35,820 bases of DNA from Ectobacillus funiculus (GCF_004138295.1 NZ_SCFM01000039.1:1-35820), one strand, 5' to 3'; counted from the first letter of the stretch, positions 1 to 8,570 are shown. Notes: a model not told the origin generated them from the sequence alone. Numbers and translations: made by a program.

Positions 1-294
1 AGATTCCGCTTGTTTTTCGCCATCATTTTACCGTTGTTAAAACCAGTTTCCGCAACAGTTATCGTATTGACTGCCGTAGGAATTTACAATGATTTTGTAA
101 ACCCGCTGTATTTCTATCCAGGTGCCAAAAATGCAACCATTCAGCTTACGTTGTATAACTTCTCAAGCATGTACAATACGCAGTGGAACCTGTTATTTAC
201 AAATATCGTGTTAATCTCGCTTCCGCCACTCATTCTATTTATCTTCTTCAACAAGAAAATCGTGGCAGGTATGACAGCGGGATCTGTGAAGTAA
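1..294 (+). CDS. Carbohydrate ABC transporter permease, C-terminal part (MalG/LacG type)
   Basis: This is the end of an inner-membrane permease of a sugar ABC importer; the frame is open from base 1, so the start lies outside the window. The visible part has the cytoplasmic EAA-loop exit (FFAIILPLLKP), which docks on the ATPase, then 'GIYNDFVNPLYF' and a last membrane helix (NIVLISLPPLILFIFF). It ends in 'KKIVAGMTAGSVK', the usual C-terminus of this family (most end in VAGLTAGAVKG). The next gene is an alpha-rhamnosidase, so the transporter probably imports a rhamnose-containing oligosaccharide. That substrate is inferred from context only. Confidence 0.88.
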   Translation, partial: RFRLFFAIILPLLKPVSATVIVLTAVGIYNDFVNPLYFYPGAKNATIQLTLYNFSSMYNTQWNLLFTNIVLISLPPLILFIFFNKKIVAGMTAGSVK

Positions 295-346
295 AAGGAT
301 AAGCATGGAGAGTTTCATAACCTATAGATCTCTCTATCCTCCTTTT
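293..346 (+). terminator. Possible weak terminator after the ABC permease
   Basis: AAAGGATA just after the stop codon can pair with TATCCT(CC)TTT about 35 bases later, ending in CCTTTT. The stem is imperfect and the loop long, so this is weak. The rest of the 226-base gap before the rhamnosidase shows no clear structure; I looked for a catabolite-response element and found no good match. Confidence 0.3.
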
Positions 347-520
347 AGTTAAAAGACGCAGCAATATTAACTGAAATAACTGATGAAGAGATTTCCTACT
401 TACCTCGTTAGATAAATATTTCTTACATTCAGATTAGGAACGGCAAATGCAGCCGATACAACGAACGCCTTCCTAGCTACCTATTTATCATTCTAAGTAA
501 AGAAAAGGGGAGAAACACAG

Positions 521-3442
521 ATGACTAATTTACAAGTAATTGATGTAACATGTGAGTATAGAAAAAACCCGCTTGGAATTGATGTGAAACAGCCGCGTAT
601 AAGCTGGCGTATTCAGTCAGATACTCGCGGCACGATGCAGATCGCTTATCGGTATCAGGTTGCTTTAACGGAAGATGGTTTTGAACAGCCGCTATGGGAT
701 ACGGATTATACAAAATCTGATCAATCGATCCATATTGTATATAACGGTCCTGAGCTTGCATCAGGGACGCGCTATTATTATCGAGTAAAGGTATGGGACA
801 ACTTTGGCCATGAGTCAGAGTGGAGCGACGTTTCCTGGTGGGAAACTGCATTGTTTGAGGAGAGCGAGTGGAAGGCAGAGTGGATTACGCCGAATCCGGC
901 AGAATTAGCTCCACTCACGAAGCCTATCTTTTTGCTGCGGAAGCAGTTTGAACTGAAGGAGAATATTGCTTCTGCTCGTGTTTATGCGACAGGTGTTGGT
1001 CTCTATGAATTGTACGTAAACGGAGAGCGTGTGGGAGATGAATTGCTTGCGCCAGGCTGGACGAGCTACAGTAAGCGGATTCAATACCAAACATATGACG
1101 TAACCGCCCAGCTTTGCGGTAATGCGAATGTGATTGGTGTTATGCTGGCAGATGGCTGGTACAAGGGAGATTTAACGTGGGAAGATAAGCGTCATCTTTA
1201 CGGAGATAAGCGTGCTGTATTGCTGCAAATGCATGTTCGTTACACAGACGGTACAGAAGAAGTTGTTGTAACAGACACGACATGGAAGGCAGCTACAGGA
1301 CCTATTTTATATTCCGAGTTGTATCACGGGGAAACATATGATGCTAGACTTGAGAAAGACGGCTGGAGCAACGCGGATTTCAATGATGCAGATTGGCAAA
1401 GTACAGTTATTTCGCAGTTATCGATTGGCAAATTAGTAGCACAAGAGAATAGTCCAACTCGTGTAACGGAAACAATCCATCCAGTTTCTGTGTTTGTGAC
1501 ACCTGACGGGGATACTGTGCTTGATATGGGCCAAAACATGGTTGGCCGTATTCGAATGACAGTAAATGCACCAGAAGGAACGAAGATTGTACTGCGTCAT
1601 GCCGAGGTGCTTGATAAGGAAGGCAATATTTATTTTGGAAACCTTCGAAGTGCCAAGCAAACTGTTGAATACATTACGAAGGGTGAAGGTGTAGAAACGT
1701 ACGCACCGCATTTCACATTCCAAGGCTTCCGCTATGTAAAGGTCGAGGGATATCCAGGTCAAGAGGACGGATTGTCGCTTGAGCATTTTGTCGGTGAAGT
1801 CATCCACTCAGACATGCAGCCAATCGGTGAATTTGAGTGCTCTGATCCAATGGTGAATCAATTGCAGCGTAATATTGTTTGGGGACAAAGAGGGAACTTT
1901 GTGGATGTACCGACGGATTGTCCGCAGCGTGACGAGCGTCTTGGCTGGACAGGCGATGCGCAAGTCTTTATCCGTACAGCACTCTTTAACTACCAAGGCG
2001 GACAGTTTTTTACAAAATGGCTTCGTGATTTAGAAGCAGATCAGCTTCCAAATGGGGGGGTTCCGTTTGTCGTTCCAAATGTAATCAACGGTGATTCCTC
2101 TGCAGCCTGGGGCGATGCCGCTGTAATTTGCCCATGGACTGTGTACTTATGCTATGGGGATACGCGATTGCTGGAAGAGCAATACGGCAGCATGAAGGCA
2201 TGGGTTGAGTACATTCGCGCGCAAGGGGATAATGAATATGCTTGGAACACTGGCTTCCACTTCGGTGACTGGCTTGGCCTTGATTCAAAGGAGGACAGCT
2301 ACTTCGGTGCCACACCAAATGAGCTGGTTGCGACTGCTTACTATGCATATTCCACACAGCTTCTTCGCGATGCAGCACGCGTGCTAGGTAAAACTGAGGA
2401 TGCTGCGATGTACGGAGAGCTTCTTGAGAAGATTAAGCAATATTTTGCAGACGAGTTTTTAACACCATTAGGCCGTTTGGCTGTTTCGACGCAGACAGCG
2501 CATGTACTTGCGCTTATGTTTGACCTCGTTGATGGAAAAAGAAAAGAACGCGTTGCTCATGACTTAAATGAACTTGTTCTAGAAAATGACTATCACTTAA
2601 CAACTGGCTTTGTTGGTACGCCATACTTATGCTTTGCGTTATCTAATAATGGTTATCATGAAACGGCAGTGAAACTGCTACTGCAAGATACGTATCCATC
2701 TTGGCTATATTCTGTCACAAAAGGGGCAACGACAATTTGGGAGCATTGGGATGGAATTAAGCCGGATGGCTCATTCTGGAGCGATGATATGAACTCATAC
2801 AATCACTACGCGTACGGAGCGATTGGGGATTGGATGTACCGTGTGATCGCTGGATTAGATATGGATGAAACAGTGCCGGCTTATAAACGAATCCGCATTC
2901 AGCCAACAATCGGAGGCAGAGAATTGACACACGTACGCGCTGCCCATGATTCTATGTATGGAAAAATTACTTCTGCTTGGAATATCACGCATGAGGAAGT
3001 AACGGTTGAGGTTGAAATTCCTGCAAATACAACGGCAGAAATTCTACTGCCGAATGCAGATTTGCAGGATGTGAAGGAAGGCAGTGCCACATTAACTGCG
3101 CTAGAAGGTGTAGCTAGTCTACAGGAAACAGAAGCGGGCGTAAGCTTTGTCATCGGTTCGGGATCTTATCGCTTTGTATATCCAAACAAACGAGGACTTA
3201 ACCCAGTCTTTTCTCGTGATACAAAAGTGATTGACTTGCTTGCAGTAGAAAAGACAGCAACGGTGCTAGAGGCACATTTCCCAGGTATCTCTAATCCGCA
3301 TGGCGTTCTTGCTTCTTTAAGAACACAGTCGCTTCAGAAATTAATCGAACATCCAATGTCACATTCTACAGAGGATAAGTTAGATGCAGTGCTGAAAGAG
3401 CTAAATGCTCTTGAGTGGGAATTAGAAACTGTAGAGAAATAA
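521..3442 (+). CDS. Alpha-L-rhamnosidase, glycoside hydrolase family 78
   Basis: This enzyme releases terminal alpha-L-rhamnose from glycosides by an inverting mechanism. The 973 residues show the standard GH78 order: an N-terminal fibronectin-like domain (about 8-110), the Bac_rhamnosid_N carbohydrate-binding domain (about 140-310), a concanavalin-like beta domain, the (alpha/alpha)6 catalytic barrel (about 440-790) and a C-terminal beta domain. The barrel carries CPQRDERLGW (467-476), with the general-acid region, and TTIWEHWDG with Glu741, the region of the general base. No signal peptide is seen, so it acts inside the cell on imported oligosaccharides. The last ~90 residues form an extra helical tail after the usual C-terminal domain. 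The start has the RBS AAAGGGGAG. It probably belongs with the permease upstream. Confidence 0.95.
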   Translation: MTNLQVIDVTCEYRKNPLGIDVKQPRISWRIQSDTRGTMQIAYRYQVALTEDGFEQPLWDTDYTKSDQSIHIVYNGPELASGTRYYYRVKVWDNFGHESEWSDVSWWETALFEESEWKAEWITPNPAELAPLTKPIFLLRKQFELKENIASARVYATGVGLYELYVNGERVGDELLAPGWTSYSKRIQYQTYDVTAQLCGNANVIGVMLADGWYKGDLTWEDKRHLYGDKRAVLLQMHVRYTDGTEEVVVTDTTWKAATGPILYSELYHGETYDARLEKDGWSNADFNDADWQSTVISQLSIGKLVAQENSPTRVTETIHPVSVFVTPDGDTVLDMGQNMVGRIRMTVNAPEGTKIVLRHAEVLDKEGNIYFGNLRSAKQTVEYITKGEGVETYAPHFTFQGFRYVKVEGYPGQEDGLSLEHFVGEVIHSDMQPIGEFECSDPMVNQLQRNIVWGQRGNFVDVPTDCPQRDERLGWTGDAQVFIRTALFNYQGGQFFTKWLRDLEADQLPNGGVPFVVPNVINGDSSAAWGDAAVICPWTVYLCYGDTRLLEEQYGSMKAWVEYIRAQGDNEYAWNTGFHFGDWLGLDSKEDSYFGATPNELVATAYYAYSTQLLRDAARVLGKTEDAAMYGELLEKIKQYFADEFLTPLGRLAVSTQTAHVLALMFDLVDGKRKERVAHDLNELVLENDYHLTTGFVGTPYLCFALSNNGYHETAVKLLLQDTYPSWLYSVTKGATTIWEHWDGIKPDGSFWSDDMNSYNHYAYGAIGDWMYRVIAGLDMDETVPAYKRIRIQPTIGGRELTHVRAAHDSMYGKITSAWNITHEEVTVEVEIPANTTAEILLPNADLQDVKEGSATLTALEGVASLQETEAGVSFVIGSGSYRFVYPNKRGLNPVFSRDTKVIDLLAVEKTATVLEAHFPGISNPHGVLASLRTQSLQKLIEHPMSHSTEDKLDAVLKELNALEWELETVEK

Positions 3443-3456
3443 AAAATATCTATTAG

Positions 3457-3482
3457 AAAAAGTCAGCTCATGCTGGCTTTTT
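3457..3482 (+). terminator. Rho-independent terminator after the rhamnosidase
   Basis: Hairpin AAAAAGTCAGC, loop TCAT, GCTGGCTTTTT. It lies 15 bases after the stop codon and separates the rhamnosidase from the Dabb gene. Confidence 0.85.
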
Positions 3483-3527
3483 CGCCTACAGAAATTTGTT
3501 ATTCAATGATAGAGAAGGAGAAAGAAA

Positions 3528-3827
3528 ATGTACGAGCATATTGTTGTGTTTAGATTTAATGAAAATATCACGGCTGAAAAAGAACAGGATCTTCTTAATC
3601 AGCTTAAAGCATTTAAAGGGAGAATTCCCGGAATTGTAGAGCTTACTGCAGGTATTAATACGACAGGGGAAATTGAAGCAAAACAAGGATATACCCTGGG
3701 ATTACGTATTACGTTTGAGGATAAGCAAGCGCTTGATAATTATTTGCCGCATCCAATTCATCAGGAGTTTATCTCTTCATTAAATGGAGTGATAGATAAT
3801 ATTGTTGTAATGGATTATGAGATTTAA
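3528..3827 (+). CDS. Dabb family protein (stress-responsive A/B barrel domain)
   Basis: A 99-residue protein starting MYEHIVVFRFNE and containing 'LKAFKGRIPGIVELTAGINTT' and 'YTLGLRITFEDKQALDNYLPHPIHQEF'. This is the compact ferredoxin-like alpha+beta barrel of the Dabb family. Such dimeric barrels include small lyases, cyclases and stress proteins, and the sequence does not say which reaction, if any, this one performs. It has its own good RBS (GAGAAGGAGA) and is enclosed by terminators on both sides, so it is a single-gene unit. Confidence 0.85.
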   Translation: MYEHIVVFRFNENITAEKEQDLLNQLKAFKGRIPGIVELTAGINTTGEIEAKQGYTLGLRITFEDKQALDNYLPHPIHQEFISSLNGVIDNIVVMDYEI

Positions 3828-3865
3828 GATTTTGGTCCTGATGAAGAACTTGAGCTAAGCAAAGC

Positions 3866-3894
3866 AAGACTGCAAACAGATTTTGCAGTCTTTT
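3866..3894 (+). terminator. Rho-independent terminator after the Dabb gene
   Basis: AAGACTGCAAA and TTTGCAGTCTT form an 11-bp stem followed by TTTTC. It lies about 40 bases after the Dabb stop codon. Confidence 0.85.
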
Positions 3895-3987
3895 CATTCT
3901 CTAATTCTCGTGTTGTGACGCTTGCTACAAATTCGGCAGGTGATAAGAGCCAGAAAGGAGCCAAATATACAGTGCATTTTACAACAG

Positions 3988-4013
3988 GCCGAATGCTTAC
4001 AGTGTTCGGCTTA
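3988..4013 (+). repeat. GC-containing hairpin in the 3828-4272 gap
   Basis: GCCGAA and TTCGGC form a hairpin with an 11-base loop followed by TTATTG. It could be a second weak terminator or the end of a lost gene. The remainder of this 445-base gap holds no recognisable gene; the frame is open here but has no start codon and no recognisable family. Confidence 0.35.
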
Positions 4014-4272
4014 TTGTATGTACGTTAAGAGAAGAGGAAAAACCTCTAGAATAAGGTGATAAGCCCCTATGTATCTTTCTTGGCAAATCAGGACAATAAA
4101 AAGACGATTTAAGTTATTCTTTTTGTTGCTTGTTTCCCTTATCCTACAACTATAAGGAAACGTTTTCGGAATAAAGGATGGTACTCTACAACTAGCTAAG
4201 CATTGTTTATCATAACTAAAAATGGAGATGTTTGGTAATGGGAAGAAGCTTATCAATGGAAGGGAAAGAGCT

Positions 4273-4758
4273 ATGAAGAAGCTATTAGACGCAAAGGTAA
4301 TTCATACTGCATACGGCTTGGAAGTATATTTAGATTCAGTAAAAAGTATTGAAATAAAAGAAGTTCATATTCCAACTATAGATAGTCCATTTTATGAGGC
4401 CAAGTTTGGGATTAAATATTTTCTTTTAAGAAAAGAAAATAATTGTAATAGTCAAAGAAATTATTTCTATATTCGCATGAATCCGGATTTCAGTTCAATT
4501 GTATTAAAAGAGACTGAAACAGAAAGTTTATTTGCGGTTAAAAATGATGATGAGAGAAAAGCAACAAAGAAGCTTCTAGGAGAATGGTTTGTTAAAACCA
4601 ATAATTATAAAGAATGCATCAATGAATTCATAACAGAAGTGGGAAAAGAAGATACCTCACATACAGCGGAAACTATAAAGTTTTTAGAAAAATTACTTGA
4701 AGTAACAACCGAAGATATTGAACTGGCTTCTGTAGAAAAACCAGCTACTTGTAAGTAA
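4273..4758 (+). CDS. Hypothetical protein, 161 residues
   Basis: I do not recognise this protein. It is soluble and charged, begins MKKLLDAKVIHTAYGLEVYL, has a beta-rich N-terminal half and a helical, acidic C-terminal half, and no signal peptide or membrane segment. I chose the ATG at 4273 because GGAAGGGA lies 8-9 bases before it. An upstream in-frame ATG at 4222 would add 17 residues but has no better RBS. The following gene fragment starts 35 bases downstream and has its own RBS. No function is proposed. Confidence 0.6.
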   Translation: MKKLLDAKVIHTAYGLEVYLDSVKSIEIKEVHIPTIDSPFYEAKFGIKYFLLRKENNCNSQRNYFYIRMNPDFSSIVLKETETESLFAVKNDDERKATKKLLGEWFVKTNNYKECINEFITEVGKEDTSHTAETIKFLEKLLEVTTEDIELASVEKPATCK

Positions 4759-4793
4759 CCTTAAATAACCTTTGCAGGAGAGGGAGATTACTA

Positions 4794-5015
4794 GTGATAG
4801 AGGAAAAGATTGTAGTGTATCTTCCAAACGGTCTTCAGGCGCGAATAGCCAAAGAATTTGTGCATAAGGCAGCAGCTTTATATCTTTCCAACTCTGAGTT
4901 GCCTATACCTGATATTGCAGAAGAGGTTGGTTACTCTAGCTTGTCTTTCTTCTATAAAAAGTTTAATGAAATCTTCTTTCAAACACCGAAAGAATATAGG
5001 GATGATAAGCACTGA
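4794..5015 (+). pseudogene. AraC-family regulator, C-terminal DNA-binding remnant
   Basis: A 73-residue frame starting with GTG at 4794, preceded by AGGAGAGGGAG. Residues 29-72 (LYLSNSELPIPDIAEEVGYS, then LSFFYKKFNEIFFQTPKEYR) are the second helix-turn-helix half of an AraC/XylS regulator, with the typical GYSS..FF..F....TPKEYR ending. The first HTH has lost its normal start, and no sensor domain is encoded upstream. Because RBS and start codon are intact, a small DNA-binding protein might still be made. A decayed regulator is more likely. Confidence 0.7.
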
Positions 5016-5052
5016 GATAAAGCTAGAAATTTATACTTTACTAGAGTGCAAA

Positions 5053-5082
5053 AAAATCCCTCCTTAATTTAGGAGGGATTTC
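5053..5082 (+). terminator. Strong terminator between convergent units
   Basis: AAATCCCTCCT and AGGAGGGATTT are perfect arms with a short AT loop, flanked by A and T tracts. It can serve transcription from the left and possibly from the minus-strand pspA unit that ends at 5164. Confidence 0.85.
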
Positions 5083-5163
5083 ACTGTTCTATATTCAATA
5101 AAAGGGGGGAAGGTATGCTTGAAAAAAATTCTATCCTCTTTAGACAGCTTGTCTGCCGATCAT

Positions 5164-5814
5164 TTAAGCTTTCGCTGCTTTTAATTGTTCCAATTGCAGC
5201 TCTACCTCAGGCTGCAAAAGGGTGTTTACGCTAGGCTGCCTGTGAGCGGCAAAAGCCTGACTGGCTTTTGCTTCTGCTTCTAAAGCCAGGATGCGATCTT
5301 CCATTCGGGCAAAGCCGCGCATTGCATTGTCTGTGCTAAAGGAATGGATTGCTGCTTGGATGGCCTTTACAGCCTTTGCTGTATTCGCCCTTGCAATGAG
5401 CTCCTGCTGCTTCAGCTTCAGTTCTTCATACTTGTCCTTCAGCTCTTTTACTTTTTCAGACAGGTTCGCAGTTTGTGCTTGGATGGTCTCCTGTTGCTGC
5501 TTGTACGATGCAAGCTTTTGCTCCTGCACAATTTTCTCCTGCAATGCTAATTTAGCAATTTCGTCCTGATTTCGGTCCATAGCTAGATTTACCTGTCTGA
5601 CACGCTTTTCAATAATTGCCTGCGTTTCTTCCACAAGCATTTCATACTTTTTCTCCAAGAACAGCTGATCAGAGAATGCCTTCTGTGCTCTTGCAAGCTG
5701 CTCCTCCATTCCGCGCAGATATTGTCCCACCATGCTAATTGGATCTTCTGCCTTATCAAGTACATCATGAATATCAGCAAGTACAATCTGTTTCATACGT
5801 TTAAAAATACCCAT
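5164..5814 (-). CDS. PspA/IM30 family envelope-stress protein
   Basis: A 216-residue PspA/IM30 (ESCRT-III-like) protein. It starts MGIFKRMKQIVLADIHDVLD, the usual amphipathic membrane-binding helix, followed by 'DKAEDPISMVGQYLRGMEEQLARAQ' and a long coiled coil (about 30-150) of A, E, K and Q. Family members oligomerise on the inner face of the membrane and stabilise it under stress. The start at 5814 is set by AAGGAGGAGA directly before it; longer reading adds 13 unlikely residues. It begins one base after the stop of the upstream membrane protein, so the two are co-transcribed and probably translationally coupled. Confidence 0.9.
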   Translation of the reverse strand: MGIFKRMKQIVLADIHDVLDKAEDPISMVGQYLRGMEEQLARAQKAFSDQLFLEKKYEMLVEETQAIIEKRVRQVNLAMDRNQDEIAKLALQEKIVQEQKLASYKQQQETIQAQTANLSEKVKELKDKYEELKLKQQELIARANTAKAVKAIQAAIHSFSTDNAMRGFARMEDRILALEAEAKASQAFAAHRQPSVNTLLQPEVELQLEQLKAAKA

Positions 5815-5815
5815 C

Positions 5816-6343
5816 TTATTTCTCCTCCTTATGGGTCTTATGTTCCCATTCATCTAAATAATCAAGTTTTTGTGAATCTAAGCTAGCGAATCCTGCTCCT
5901 TCTGTTTGTACATAGCCTGCAGAAGAAGCATTGTCATTGCGACTGATTTTATACGCAAAGTAAGCTGCTACAAGGATTACTGGCAGAATCAGTACTGTTG
6001 GCAATATGAGAGCAGCTCCCAAAGCCATTAGTGCGATTCCAATCCATTTGCGGATACGATTGCCGGCTGCCAGCTTCCAAATGACCCAACCAGCTACGAA
6101 AAGCCCTGCCTCTAGAAGGATATTCATTCCCCATAAGCCATGCAGATGTCCATGTCCACGGAATCCTTCATCCCCGCGGAATTGTCCGCCTTGGGAGAAT
6201 CCATTACCTTGGAATGGCTGCATACTTTGCGAATGAAAACCAGTTCCTCCAAAGACATTAAAATGTTGAAATGCGAGGGGCGCAATCACAAATACCGCTG
6301 CTGTAATAAACGCCCACATGAGCCATTTTCCTTTTTTCATCAT
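5816..6343 (-). CDS. Small membrane protein with Gly/His/Phe-rich loop, partner of PspA
   Basis: About 175 residues. An N-terminal hydrophobic helix (WLMWAFITAAVFVIAPLAF) is followed by a low-complexity loop rich in Gly, Gln, Phe and His (for example FRGHGHLHGLWG). Then come two or three membrane helices (LLEAGLFVAGWVIWKLAAG; IGIALMALGAALILPTVLIL and following residues) and an acidic cytoplasmic tail. The arrangement small membrane protein plus PspA recalls Bacillus liaI-liaH and Psp operons, where the membrane protein anchors the PspA homologue. That partnership is inferred from the coupling. AAGGAAG precedes the ATG at 6343; the ATG at 6340 is an alternative. Confidence 0.75.
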   Translation of the reverse strand: MMKKGKWLMWAFITAAVFVIAPLAFQHFNVFGGTGFHSQSMQPFQGNGFSQGGQFRGDEGFRGHGHLHGLWGMNILLEAGLFVAGWVIWKLAAGNRIRKWIGIALMALGAALILPTVLILPVILVAAYFAYKISRNDNASSAGYVQTEGAGFASLDSQKLDYLDEWEHKTHKEEK

Positions 6344-6765
6344 TATCACTTCCTTTTCGATAAGCTACCTTGTCTACACTTTGTATAATAGGAGAGAAAA
6401 AAGAAAGTATAGTGAAATTGTAAAAATCAAATTAAATTTATAATCATTTTTTTCTAAGCTGGGTGCAGCTCTAAATTATCCACAACAACGATAAAGATGG
6501 ACTTTATACCTTCAGCATAACTGTCTTAAAAGAAACGTGGCGTTACATTTTTGTCACGAATGACTTTCGTTGTTACATGAAACTAAATATTCTCCGCTTA
6601 TATACTGGTTCCCTAAACTGAATTACTATATTTTTATAGTTTTTCATACGCGAGAAAGAGACGGCTAGGCTTATAAGAATACAAATGCCTGCTGCTTAAC
6701 GAGAGAAAGGCACTGTTCGGTTAGTTGCTAAAGGATACAAAATAATTAAGGTGGAGGATGATAAC
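6344..6765. other. Divergent intergenic region, 422 bases
   Basis: AT-rich region between the minus-strand pspA unit and the plus-strand phosphatase gene. It must contain promoters for both. I see several near matches to -10 boxes but none with a convincing -35 at 17 bases. No gene, repeat or strong hairpin is evident. Confidence 0.5.
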
Positions 6766-7419
6766 ATGGATTATACAATGAACTTATATGTAGTTAGACA
6801 TGGTGAAACGTACTTAAATCGATATAACAAGATGCAAGGGTGGGCTGATAGTCCATTAACTGAAGAAGGAAAAGTTATTGCAATCGAAGCCGGGAAAGGA
6901 TTGGCGAATGTTCAGTTTGACCGTGTGTATACCAGTGATTCAGGAAGAACAGTTGAAACAGCTGAATTAATCCTCCAACAAAATAATTACAGCAATAGCC
7001 TAGCAATCAATAAAAGAAAAGCATTTCGAGAAGTTTTTTTTGGCAGCTTTGAGGGAGAACATTCTGAGGTCGCTTGGAATAAGGTAGCCCAAGACAATGG
7101 CTATCATACATTTAATGAAATGTTTCGAAACCATAGCATAGAAGGAATAATGAATTTCATGAAGGAATCAGATCCACTTCATCATGCTGAAAATCATCGT
7201 GAACTCTGGGAACGGCTTGAAAAAGGGTTAAATGAAATTGTATCTGAAAGTCAAAGTAATAGTGAAAACATATTACTTGTGACTCATGGCGTTATCATAA
7301 GAAACATCATTAGTAAATTTTCTGATGAGTATAATAATGAACTGGAAATTAAAAATTCTAGCGTATCGATATTAAAATATTCAAGTGATATGTTCAAAGT
7401 TATTTCTTTTAATCAATAG
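6766..7419 (+). CDS. Histidine phosphatase family protein (phosphoglycerate-mutase-like)
   Basis: A 217-residue histidine phosphatase. The catalytic RHGET motif occurs in 'LYVVRHGETYLNRYNKMQGW' near the N-terminus and is followed by 'DSPLTEEGK', 'VYTSDSGRTVETAELIL' (second active-site Arg) and 'LLVTHGVIIRNI' (second catalytic His). The acid residue is expected near 'REVFFGSFEGE'. Family members transfer phosphate through a phosphohistidine; Bacillus homologues act on small sugar phosphates, so mutase activity is not assumed. AAGGTGGAGG ends 8 bases before ATG 6766, which fixes the start; the GTG at 6751 lies inside the RBS itself. Confidence 0.9.
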   Translation: MDYTMNLYVVRHGETYLNRYNKMQGWADSPLTEEGKVIAIEAGKGLANVQFDRVYTSDSGRTVETAELILQQNNYSNSLAINKRKAFREVFFGSFEGEHSEVAWNKVAQDNGYHTFNEMFRNHSIEGIMNFMKESDPLHHAENHRELWERLEKGLNEIVSESQSNSENILLVTHGVIIRNIISKFSDEYNNELEIKNSSVSILKYSSDMFKVISFNQ

Positions 7420-7605
7420 AGACTAGGCATATGTTCAGAGAAGTTTGTTTTGGTTAAATAAGCCTTATCTAACATAAAGCTGCCTTATGATGCAGAGGAG
7501 TTATCAAAGAAGCGCTGATAGTGGCGTGTGCCTTTATAAGTATCTAGAAAAAGTTTTTATTTAAAAAAAGCTGGAGGGACAAACTAGTTTTGAAAGGAGG
7601 AAATT

Positions 7606-7740
7606 ATGGAAAAGAATAAAAAAGTACCGGTAAATTTAAGTTATGAATCAGATGGAAAAATAGGCAAAAAGAACAATAAGGTAAAGGCTAACAGAAGAGA
7701 TCAGGCTGAATTCTTTAATACTACACAAAACAGTGAATAA
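7606..7740 (+). CDS. Small basic protein, 44 residues
   Basis: ATG at 7606 has a near-perfect RBS (AAAGGAGG, 5 bases upstream), and the frame ends at 7740 directly before a strong terminator. The product is hydrophilic and lysine/asparagine-rich (about 10 Lys), beginning MEKNKKVPVNLSYESDGKIG and ending EFFNTTQNSE. I do not recognise a family; small hydrophilic peptides of this type are common among Bacillus sporulation or stress proteins. RBS, length and terminator support a real gene. Confidence 0.65.
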   Translation: MEKNKKVPVNLSYESDGKIGKKNNKVKANRRDQAEFFNTTQNSE

Positions 7741-7744
7741 AAAT

Positions 7745-7780
7745 AAAAACCTGCTTACAATTCAATGTAAGCAGGTTTTT
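7745..7780 (+). terminator. Rho-independent terminator after the 44-residue gene
   Basis: AAAACCTGCTTACA and TGTAAGCAGGTTTTT form a 14-bp stem with a short loop and a U tail. Confidence 0.9.
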
Positions 7781-7834
7781 AATATTTAAAAATTTGTTGG
7801 GAATAAGATTTATGGGTTATATTAACTGAATTTT

Positions 7835-7851
7835 TGTTAGGAATACTAACA
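7835..7851. promoter_or_regulatory. GlnR/TnrA-type nitrogen box (perfect) upstream of the GlcG-like gene
   Basis: TGTTAGGAATACTAACA fits TGTNA-N7-TNACA exactly and is also a 6-bp inverted repeat. In Bacillus this is the site for TnrA (activator under nitrogen limitation) and GlnR (repressor under nitrogen excess). It ends 26 bases before the conserved promoter element at 7878. Confidence 0.75.
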
Positions 7852-7877
7852 TATTATAGTAAATTTGTTTAGGTTAG

Positions 7878-7924
7878 TTTCGTTTTTTACAATAAAATAA
7901 GCTAAAGAAACGATTATTCTTAAG
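7878..7924 (+). promoter_or_regulatory. Conserved promoter/operator element, copy A
   Basis: Begins TTTCGTTTTTTACAAT and ends TTATTCTTAAG, with a variable centre; 47 bases. The same ends occur at 24562 and 28610. TACAAT (7888-7893) is a plausible -10, and TTGTTT at 7865-7870 is a -35 candidate 17 bases before it. TCGTTT near the left and AAACGA (7908-7913) near the right form an inverted repeat, so a dimeric regulator could bind around the start site. It drives the GlcG-like gene at 8030. Confidence 0.7.
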
Positions 7925-8029
7925 AGGAAGAAGAGGTAAGGGAAAACTAAAAAATTAGTAATGCTTAATTTTTAATTGAGGATTAGGAACTTTTTGTAAT
8001 AGAGAAATTTATAAAAAAGGGGAGTAAAC

Positions 8030-8452
8030 ATGGGAAAAATAACCTTAGATGTAGCAAAGAAATTAATTGAGGGAGCAGAAAATGAAGCAAAGCAGTTAGG
8101 AGTAGCGATGGTTATTAGTATTGTGGATGAAGGAGGAAATCTCATTGCAACACATCGCATGGATGATGCATGGCTTGCAAGTATTGAGATTGCGGTAAAT
8201 AAGGCATGGACATCCGTTGCTTTGAAAATGTCAACAGAGAATTTGGCATCAGCTACTGTACCACAGGCAGAGCTTTATGGATTAAACACAACAAATAATG
8301 GGAGACTAGTGGTGTTCGGGGGAGGAATTCCGCTTATTAAAGCTGGAAAAGTGATTGGTGCTGTTGGTGTAAGCGGAAGTACTGTTCCTCACGATATCCA
8401 AGTGGCACAAGCAGCTGTTGAAGTATTTACGGGGCTAAAAAGCTTAGTTTAA
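8030..8452 (+). CDS. GlcG/HbpS-like heme-binding family protein (DUF336)
   Basis: A 140-residue protein of the GlcG/HbpS family: 'LDVAKKLIEGAENEAKQLGV', 'MVISIVDEGGNLIATHRMDDAW', 'GIPLIKAGKVIGAVGVSGS' and 'DIQVAQAAVEVF'. The ends of this pattern are diagnostic. HbpS binds heme and some members occur in glycolate, diol and aromatic degradation loci, usually with unknown role. It is a single-gene unit: its own nitrogen box and conserved element upstream, GGGGAG before ATG, and a strong terminator downstream. It may bind a small ligand or heme for the adjoining monooxygenase pathway; that is speculation. Confidence 0.88.
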   Translation: MGKITLDVAKKLIEGAENEAKQLGVAMVISIVDEGGNLIATHRMDDAWLASIEIAVNKAWTSVALKMSTENLASATVPQAELYGLNTTNNGRLVVFGGGIPLIKAGKVIGAVGVSGSTVPHDIQVAQAAVEVFTGLKSLV

Positions 8453-8570
8453 TCCTTTGTAAATAATGAGCTTGAAAGTCAACAAAGTGTATATTTCCTC
8501 TAGTTCTAAATAAAGAAATAATAGTATGTAATGATTCTCGAGTATTGCCTAGTGCCATATAATCATAAGG

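Noticed and set aside
420-520. Possible catabolite-response element before the rhamnosidase
   Set aside because: ATGCAGCCGATACA fails several fixed positions of the CcpA consensus.
3828-4028. Open frame continuing directly after the Dabb stop, with a surface-protein-like look near the end
   Set aside because: No start codon or RBS near its beginning, a strong terminator hairpin lies inside it, and no family is recognisable.
5291-5569. Long plus-strand frames opposite the pspA gene
   Set aside because: They mirror the coiled-coil codons of pspA, are rich in Cys, Ser and Leu, and lack an RBS.
7420-7605. Short coding-like stretch (LPYDAEELSKKR) before the 44-residue gene
   Set aside because: Only 17 codons between stops, no start codon, and no family match; too short to call a remnant.
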